From Pseudomonas gingeri (lineage in GTDB: Bacteria > Pseudomonadota > Gammaproteobacteria > Pseudomonadales > Pseudomonadaceae): 55,171 nucleotides of DNA. Both the position numbers and the translations under genes were made by a program. Positions within the stretch are counted from its first letter, which is position 1. The number at the start of each line of letters is the position of its first letter. The notes below the pieces were generated by a model. That model made no database searches. It was given only the letters and a program-made list of their open reading frames with translations, and was not told where the DNA came from. The stretch covers positions 409,250 to 464,420 of the forward strand of contig NZ_JACAQA010000004.1 in NCBI RefSeq assembly GCF_013385425.1, in the 5' to 3' direction. This document shows positions 50,792 through 55,171 of the stretch, one piece after another.

Positions 50792-51652
50792 ATGAAGCGT
50801 TTATCTCTCTTGCTCTGCGGCCTGGCCTGCCTGGGAGCGCAACCGGTTCTGGCCGACAACGGCCGTTTGATCGCCACGGGCGGGGCCAGCAGCCTCGAAG
50901 GCCCGGCGGGCGGCGGGATCACGCCCTGGGCGGTGCTGACCGGCTATGGCGAGCAGAACGAGTGGAGCGCCACCGCGTTCGCCACCACGGTCAATCTCCC
51001 GGATTATCGGCTCGATGTGGCCGGGGTCGCGTCGTCCTACGACAACCGCGTGGAGGTTTCCTTTGCCCGCCAGCGCTTCGACCTCGGGTCGCTGGTCAGC
51101 AAGCTGAGCCTGCCGGAAGATCATCTGGGGCAGGACATCCTTGGCCTGAAGGTGCGCCTGTTCGGTGATGTGATCTACGACCGCTTGCCCCAGGTGTCCC
51201 TGGGGCTTGAGTACAAGCACCAGACCAACTTCGAGATTCCGCAACTGGTGGGCGCCAAGCGTGACCAGGATGTGGAGGGCTACCTGGCCGTCAGCCGCCT
51301 GTTCATGGGCGCGGCCTTCGGTTACAACCTGCTGGTCAACGGCGGCGTGCGCTACAGTCGGGCCAACGAGCTGGGGCTGATGGGCTTCGGCGGCGATCGG
51401 CGCGATACCCGCAGCCTGCTCAAGGAAGGCTCGGTGGCGGTGCTGTTCAACCCGCGCTGGGCCATGGGCGTGGAGTATCGGCAGAAGCCGGACAACCTGT
51501 CGTTTTCCGGTGAGAGCGATTGGGCTGATCTGTTTGTCGGCTACTTCCCCAACAAGCATGTGTCCTTTGTCCTGGCTTACGCCAAGCTCGGAGAGATCGC
51601 GACCCTGGATAACCAGAACGGCACCTATCTGTCCGTGCAGGGGAGTTTCTGA
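50792..51652 (+). CDS. DUF3034-family outer membrane protein
   Basis: This is a 286-residue exported protein with a signal peptide (MKRLSLLLCGLACLGAQPVLA). The mature part begins NGRLIATGGASSLEGPAGGG and continues with alternating amphipathic strands ending in F (YLSVQGSF), which suggests a beta-barrel. It belongs to the DUF3034 family as I recall it, whose function is unknown. I chose the ATG at 50792; a TTG at 50783 overlaps the previous stop. The next gene starts at its stop codon. Confidence 0.82.
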   Translation: MKRLSLLLCGLACLGAQPVLADNGRLIATGGASSLEGPAGGGITPWAVLTGYGEQNEWSATAFATTVNLPDYRLDVAGVASSYDNRVEVSFARQRFDLGSLVSKLSLPEDHLGQDILGLKVRLFGDVIYDRLPQVSLGLEYKHQTNFEIPQLVGAKRDQDVEGYLAVSRLFMGAAFGYNLLVNGGVRYSRANELGLMGFGGDRRDTRSLLKEGSVAVLFNPRWAMGVEYRQKPDNLSFSGESDWADLFVGYFPNKHVSFVLAYAKLGEIATLDNQNGTYLSVQGSF

Positions 51653-52074
51653 TGCGTGGCCTGAAACTGCTGCTGGTGGTTCTGCTGCTGGCCGGTTGTG
51701 CCCAGCAGCCACCCAAGGATGACAGCCTCTATCGTGACCTGGGCGAGCGGGCGGGGATTACCCGGATTGTCGAGGGCATGCTGTTGAACATTGCCCACGA
51801 TCCGCGGATCGTCGAGCGTTTTCGCAAGATCGATATCCAGCGTTTGCGGGACAAGTTGGTCGAGCAGTTCTGCGTGGAAGCGGGTGGGCCTTGCGTGTAC
51901 ACCGGAGATACCATGGCCGAGAGCCACAAGGGCCAGAACGTCAGCCGCAGCGATTTTAATGCGCTGGTGGAAGACCTGATTGCGGCGATGGATACCCAGG
52001 GTATTCCGGTGCCGGTGCAGAATCGCCTGATTGCACGGCTGGCGCCGATGCGGGGTGAGGTTATTCAGCACTAG
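51652..52074 (+). CDS. Lipoprotein group 1 truncated hemoglobin
   Basis: This 140-residue precursor has a lipobox, LLAGCAQQ (Cys16), followed by a truncated-globin domain: SLYRDLGERAGITRIVEGML, then DPRIVERFRKID. The probable proximal histidine lies in AESHKGQNVSRSDFNALVEDL. The lipid anchor would place the heme protein at a periplasmic membrane face, perhaps for NO or O2 chemistry. It starts at the stop of the DUF3034 gene (TGATG). It is the last gene of the cupredoxin-EAL-DUF3034 operon. Confidence 0.85.
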   Translation: MRGLKLLLVVLLLAGCAQQPPKDDSLYRDLGERAGITRIVEGMLLNIAHDPRIVERFRKIDIQRLRDKLVEQFCVEAGGPCVYTGDTMAESHKGQNVSRSDFNALVEDLIAAMDTQGIPVPVQNRLIARLAPMRGEVIQH

Positions 52075-52142
52075 GGTGAGTCGCTGCGATTTGGTGTTGT
52101 CTGTGTAGGTGTAGTTGCCTGAGTGTTTGCATAACGGCTACT

Positions 52143-52247
52143 GGCCTCTTCGCGGGCAAGCTCCGCTCCCACAGTATTTGCGTTGAGCCTGGATGTTGTG
52201 CACGACACAAATCTAATGTGGGAGCGGAGCTTGCCCGCGAAGAGGCC
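52143..52247. repeat. REP inverted-repeat pair, TGTGGGAGCGGAG type
   Basis: Perfect 31-base arms start GGCCTCTTCGCGGGCAAGCT and face each other around a spacer containing TTGTGCACGACACAA. It is the longest REP pair in the window and separates the convergent globin and small-protein genes. Confidence 0.88.
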
Positions 52248-52266
52248 GGCCCAGACACTACAAATC

Positions 52267-52605
52267 TTATGGGTGCTCTACGGCACGCTCATTCAACGCC
52301 GAATCCACCAACGCCTTCGCCAACTCGATCAGGTGCACCACGCCCAGCACCACCTTGCGGTTGGCGCCGCTCAGGTTTTCCACGGATTCATAGGCCGTCG
52401 CGGCGGCAGATTCGAGCAGCTCATAGGCGGCGCTCAGCGATTCTTCCGCGCGCACATCCGTGCGGATCCGATACAGGCTCTCCGGCAGTTTGTAAGGCTC
52501 AGGCGGTTCAAGCGGCGGCAGGTTGTAATGGGCGAATACCCGGTCGCTGGTCTTGTCGTGCTTGTACAGCGGGTTGATGGGGGGATCGGGAGTAATCTTC
52601 GACAT
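52267..52605 (-). CDS. Small Pseudomonas-type protein (DUF6124/DUF3077-like)
   Basis: This 112-residue protein has no assigned function. The N-terminal half is Pro/Tyr-rich (MSKITPDPPINPLYKHDKTS). The C-terminal half forms helices with Ala/Glu/Leu spacing (EESLSAAYELLESAAATAY, then RKVVLGVVHLIELAKALV). This resembles short Pseudomonas proteins grouped as DUF6124 or DUF3077, from memory. It lies downstream of the second structured RNA element, the same arrangement as the small ORF at 27954. Confidence 0.7.
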   Translation of the reverse strand: MSKITPDPPINPLYKHDKTSDRVFAHYNLPPLEPPEPYKLPESLYRIRTDVRAEESLSAAYELLESAAATAYESVENLSGANRKVVLGVVHLIELAKALVDSALNERAVEHP

Positions 52606-52662
52606 AGGTCTAGCTCTCTCAACATGGGTTGAACTGCTACCGAGTCGCGACTAAACGATGGG

Positions 52663-52740
52663 GGTGGCAGCTGTACGCAGGTTAGTCGACCGGCGAGCTA
52701 AGGAACCGGCGCGCCCGAGGGCGCCCTGCGCACAGCCACC
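52663..52740 (-). ncRNA. Structured RNA element, C4 antisense RNA-like (copy 2)
   Basis: On the strand of the downstream small gene, GGTGGCTGTGCGCAGG (52740-52725) pairs with CCTGCGTACAGC plus TGCCACC (52681-52663), with a 3-nt bulge and one G-U pair. Inside are a GCGCCC-TC-GGGCGC hairpin and a second arm with CCGG ends. The design matches copy 1 at 27915-27994. The G-U pair would be A-C on the other strand, again favouring transcription toward the small ORF. Confidence 0.55.
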
Positions 52741-52756
52741 ATAAAGTGCAGGCAAC

Positions 52757-52785
52757 AAAAAAGCGCCTGAACAGGACGATGGCGC
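52757..52785 (-). terminator. Terminator-like hairpin upstream of copy 2
   Basis: On the minus strand, GCGCC (52785-52781) pairs with GGCGC (52767-52763) and is followed by TTTTTT; the loop contains CCTGTT. It corresponds to the hairpin at 27864-27890. Bases 52786-53030 hold no convincing gene. Confidence 0.6.
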
Positions 52786-52809
52786 TATGCGCCTTAACTC
52801 AACAGTGGG

Positions 52810-52819
52810 CGACTAAACC
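52810..52819 (-). promoter_or_regulatory. Upstream site complementary to copy 2 of the RNA element
   Basis: On the minus strand this reads GGTTTAGTCG and can pair with CGACTAACC inside the fold (52688-52680), with one bulged base. A further TTTAGTCG lies downstream at 52655-52648. Confidence 0.4.
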
Positions 52820-53032
52820 CGATCACCGAATTGGCAGTGACCAACGAAGACTAGCCACGTGTTTTGGCAGGCGCAAGCGGTCAGGATTTTCTAGGAAACT
52901 TCATACGAATGAAAGAGCAAAGTCGTATTCGGGGGGTTGATCCATCAAGCCTTCCAGGGACCGCTAACGCGCCGCACCAGCCTTATCAGTCGGTAGCGCT
53001 TTTCCAAAGTGTCTGCGAGCGGGGGCGCCGTT

Positions 53033-53094
53033 GGTCAGGACTGTCATTTCTGACAGTAGAGCCTTATCTCGCGTTCTTCTAGGGTCATGCTCAA
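53033..53094 (+). repeat. Promoter repeat, copy 1, with ACTGTCA/TGACAGT palindrome
   Basis: This segment is repeated with few changes at 53819-53880. It contains ACTGTCATTTCTGACAGT (53040-53057), 7-bp arms around TTTC, which looks like an operator upstream of the first Pr6Pr gene. Confidence 0.7.
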
Positions 53095-53173
53095 AGGCAC
53101 TGTGTTGTATCGAGTGCTCGGCCGACGGGGATCTTTGGGATCGCAGAGGTTACGAGAGTCAGGAACCAAGCTC

Positions 53174-53803
53174 ATGAGCGATGGCAGGGGTTGGGCTGGG
53201 ATTGCCCTGAAGGGCGCGGCACTGCTGGGCTGGGCGACATTGGGCATCCAGCTCTACCAGAACTGTCAGGCCGCGGGGAGCCTGTTGGGTGGACTGGATG
53301 ACTTCTTCAGTTATCTCACGGTGCTGATCAATATCCTGGCGGCGCTGGTGTTGACCTGCGTGGCAACCTCGGGAGATTCGACCCTGCGGCGTTTCTTTCT
53401 CCAGCCCTCGGTTCAGGGTGGCGCGGCGGTCGGCATGATTCTTGTTGCCCTGGTGTACAACCTGCTGTTGCGCGTTCCGTTGAGTTTCCAAGAGTTCCAG
53501 TGGGTCCCCGATGAGTTGATGCACGACGTGATGCCGATGCTGTTTTTGCTCTATTGGTGGTTCTGTGCGCCAAGGGGTCGCTTGTTATGGCGGGATGCGT
53601 TGCCGTGGCTGATCTATCTGCTGGTCTACTGCGTTTACCTTCTGGTGCGCGGATACCTGATTGGTGCCTACCCTTATGACTTCATCGATGTGGGGGAGCT
53701 GGGTTATCCCCGGATGTTTATCAATGCCGGGCTGGTGGTGTTGGTATTCGTGCTGCTGTCGGTGCTGCTGATTGCGGTGGATCGCTGGCGAGGCCAGCGT
53801 TGA
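53174..53803 (+). CDS. Pr6Pr-family membrane protein, first copy
   Basis: This is a 209-residue membrane protein of the Pr6Pr (FAR-17a/AIG1-like) family with six hydrophobic helices. Recognisable features are FFSYLTVLINILAALVLT, LVALVYNLLLR, WVPDELMHDVMPMLFLLYWW and the C-terminal YLLVRGYLIGAYPYDFIDV. Bacterial members have no settled function; eukaryotic relatives include hydrolases of branched fatty-acid esters. The ATG at 53174 follows AGGA. A second, more family-like copy lies 152 bp downstream, and both have the same promoter segment. Confidence 0.85.
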   Translation: MSDGRGWAGIALKGAALLGWATLGIQLYQNCQAAGSLLGGLDDFFSYLTVLINILAALVLTCVATSGDSTLRRFFLQPSVQGGAAVGMILVALVYNLLLRVPLSFQEFQWVPDELMHDVMPMLFLLYWWFCAPRGRLLWRDALPWLIYLLVYCVYLLVRGYLIGAYPYDFIDVGELGYPRMFINAGLVVLVFVLLSVLLIAVDRWRGQR

Positions 53804-53818
53804 ACGACGATGACCGCT

Positions 53819-53880
53819 GGTCAGGACTGTCATTTCTGACAGTAGAGTCTTGTCCTGCTTTCTTCTAGGGTTTTGCTCAA
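53819..53880 (+). repeat. Promoter repeat, copy 2, with ACTGTCA/TGACAGT palindrome
   Basis: Near-identical to 53033-53094, with the palindrome at 53826-53843 fully conserved and changes mostly downstream of it. It begins 16 bp after the stop of the first Pr6Pr gene. Confidence 0.7.
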
Positions 53881-53955
53881 TAGACAGCCTGTTTATAAGC
53901 GTCCAATCGATTGGGGCTTTGCCGTCGCAGGTGCCGCGTGGCCAGGAGTCAGCTT

Positions 53956-54609
53956 ATGAGCAACGAAATGGTATTAACGCAGAGCACGGGCGGTATTGCC
54001 GTGAAGATCGCGGCCCTGCTGGGATGGCTTGCATTAGCCCTCCAGCTCTACCTGATCCTGATGTCGCGCTGGCAGGGCGACAAAAGCCTGTTGGGCGGGG
54101 TGGATATCTTTTTCAGCTATTTCACGGTGCTGACCAATATCCTGGTGGCGATCGTGCTGACCTGCGCGGCCACATCAGGGGATTCGCCGTTTCGGCGGTT
54201 CTTTCTCAACCCCAAGGTCCAGGGCGGTGTGACCGCCGCCATCGTGCTGGTCGGGCTGGCGTACAACCTGCTGTTGCGCCATACGTGGAACCCCCAGGGC
54301 CTGCAGTGGGTGGCCGATGAGCTGCTGCACGACGTGATGCCGGTGCTGTTTGTGATCTATTGGTGGTTCTGCGTGCCCAAGGGCACCCTGCAATGGCGGG
54401 ATTTCTGGCCGTGGCTGATCTATCCGGCGCTCTACTTCGTTTACGCCCTGGTGCGTGGCTACTTTGTCGGCTCTTACCCCTATCCCTTTATCGACGTGGA
54501 CCAGCTGGGTTATCCCCAGGTGTTTATCAATGCCGTGATGGTGCTGGTGGCGTTTGTGGTGATATCGCTGGTGGTGATTGCCGTGGATCGGTGGAAAGGC
54601 AAGGGCTGA
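53956..54609 (+). CDS. Pr6Pr-family membrane protein, second copy
   Basis: This 217-residue paralogue of the preceding gene has six hydrophobic helices and the same landmarks: FFSYFTVLTNILVAIVLT, GLAYNLLLRHTW, WVADELLHDVMPVLFVIYWW and YALVRGYFVGSYPYPFIDV. It fits the family pattern better than the first copy. AGGAG lies 10 bp before the ATG. Tandem duplication including the promoter explains the arrangement. The function is unknown. Confidence 0.87.
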   Translation: MSNEMVLTQSTGGIAVKIAALLGWLALALQLYLILMSRWQGDKSLLGGVDIFFSYFTVLTNILVAIVLTCAATSGDSPFRRFFLNPKVQGGVTAAIVLVGLAYNLLLRHTWNPQGLQWVADELLHDVMPVLFVIYWWFCVPKGTLQWRDFWPWLIYPALYFVYALVRGYFVGSYPYPFIDVDQLGYPQVFINAVMVLVAFVVISLVVIAVDRWKGKG

Positions 54610-54646
54610 TCCTGCCGGTGCAGGGGAAACGGCTGGGGCCGCAGAG

Positions 54647-54682
54647 CACTAGCCCGCGAGACGAAGGTTTCGCGGGCTAGTG
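54647..54682. terminator. Strong symmetric hairpin between convergent genes
   Basis: CACTAGCCCGCGA (54647-54659) and TCGCGGGCTAGTG (54670-54682) form a perfect 13-bp stem. There is no T-run on either side, so it may act with Rho or as a roadblock between the convergent genes. Confidence 0.6.
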
Positions 54683-54691
54683 GAGCGCTGA

Positions 54692-55171
54692 TCAGTTGAC
54701 CATGGCGTAGATCTCGTATTGATTGTCCGTCATGTCGTAGTCGTTGATCCTCATGAATAAATTTCCGCTATGGGTATCAGCGCCAAGCTCATTGATATTC
54801 CACACGGGTAGTGCCGTACCGTTCTCCCCCCACTTGTAAAGAAGCTGTCCATGGCGTGCGCCAGGTCCGCTGTAGGGAAAACGGCTATTGCCTTCGATAT
54901 TGATGATGCTGCTTTCAACGCCAGCGGGCCCGCACTGGGTCACGATTTCACCGTTTACCCCCGCTACATAGATGCCCCAGCTCGCCGTCCGCTCAGCGAC
55001 GGCGGGGGCTTCGAGTGCCAACAGAACCGTGGGCGATGGGGTCGATGTGCTGCTGGGTATGTATTCATCCCAGCCGGACTTGCGGGGGATCAACTCATTG
55101 GCCCAACCCTCGTTGGCGCTGACCATCACAAACAGGGGCTTACAGGAGGGGATGTGGTGGTTTAATTTCCC
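54692..55171 (-). CDS. Unrecognised protein, C-terminal part, cut by window edge
   Basis: The minus-strand frame is open from the window edge to the stop at 54692, giving at least 160 residues with no stop before the edge, so the true start is probably outside. In-frame GTG (55129) and ATG (55126) codons exist but lack a good ribosome site. The sequence has a Ser/Thr/Pro stretch (IPSSTSTPSPTVLLALEAPA), then SSIINIEGNSRFPYSGPGAR and aromatic, Asn/Asp-rich segments (NLFMRINDYDMTDNQYEIYA). This looks like a beta-rich lectin-like or adhesin-type domain. I do not recognise the family. Confidence 0.6.
   Translation of the reverse strand, partial: GKLNHHIPSCKPLFVMVSANEGWANELIPRKSGWDEYIPSSTSTPSPTVLLALEAPAVAERTASWGIYVAGVNGEIVTQCGPAGVESSIINIEGNSRFPYSGPGARHGQLLYKWGENGTALPVWNINELGADTHSGNLFMRINDYDMTDNQYEIYAMVN

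Noticed and set aside
52746..52940. Plus-strand 64-codon frame upstream of the Pr6Pr genes
   Set aside because: It crosses the terminator-like hairpin and complementary site of the RNA element, lacks a ribosome site and resembles no protein.

Overview
The window is chromosomal DNA from a gamma-proteobacterium, almost certainly a Pseudomonas of the fluorescens lineage. Pointers to this are the unbroken housekeeping order iscRSUA-hscBA-fdx-iscX-ndk-rlmN-pilW-rodZ-ispG-hisS-yfgM-bamB-der, the guaB-guaA pair, the close match of these proteins to remembered Pseudomonas sequences, and several REP-type inverted repeats between genes. No rRNA, tRNA, CRISPR array, insertion sequence or prophage structural gene was seen.

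Region by region. (1) 1-5880: the complete Isc iron-sulfur assembly operon, with an IscR-type operator/promoter at its head and a strong terminator whose loop carries the -10 box of ndk. (2) 5.9-15.3 kb: ndk, rlmN, pilW, rodZ, ispG, hisS, a YfgM-like protein, bamB and der (nucleotide balance, tRNA/rRNA modification, type IV pilus and cell shape, isoprenoids, outer-membrane assembly, ribosome GTPase). (3) 15.4-24.4 kb: an overlapping aminotransferase/omega-amidase pair, leuA with a possible leader peptide, an M23 peptidase, xseA, a LysR regulator divergent from a TauE-like permease, and a cysteine-motif protein. (4) 24.4-27.7 kb: guaB and guaA. (5) 27.7-39.7 kb: an accessory block. It holds a structured RNA element with a small ORF, an exported alpha/beta hydrolase divergent from a LysR gene, a two-gene module resembling toxin-antitoxin systems, and a complete trehalose phosphotransferase cassette: treR, treP, treC, a LamB-type porin, a IIA-HPr-EI fusion, and a small EIIB-like protein without its cysteine. 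(6) 39.7-47.5 kb: multicopper oxidase, tadA, cmoB/cmoA, a YhhN protein, a chagasin-like lipoprotein and a Lon protease with a sigma-32-like promoter. (7) 47.7-52.1 kb: an operon of a cupredoxin, an EAL phosphodiesterase with a broken GGDEF loop, a DUF3034 protein and a lipoprotein truncated globin. (8) 52.1-55.2 kb: a second copy of the structured RNA element with another small ORF, two tandem Pr6Pr-family membrane proteins with duplicated promoters, and the end of an unrecognised gene that runs off the window.

The trehalose block forms one working circuit. LamB admits the sugar, the fusion protein passes phosphate from PEP through EI, HPr and IIA to TreP, TreP imports trehalose as trehalose-6-phosphate, TreC splits it, and TreR, presumably sensing the phosphosugar, controls two mirror-image operators.

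The most striking non-coding signal is the pair of elements at 27.8-28.2 kb and 52.3-52.8 kb. Each has a short upstream site, a terminator-like hairpin with a shared loop motif, a three-way-junction RNA fold and a small ORF. The upstream site is complementary to a strand inside the fold, and the paired sequences differ between the two copies while staying complementary. That is how C4/CI-type phage immunity RNAs are organised. All functional statements come from reading the sequence and from family knowledge; no database was searched.
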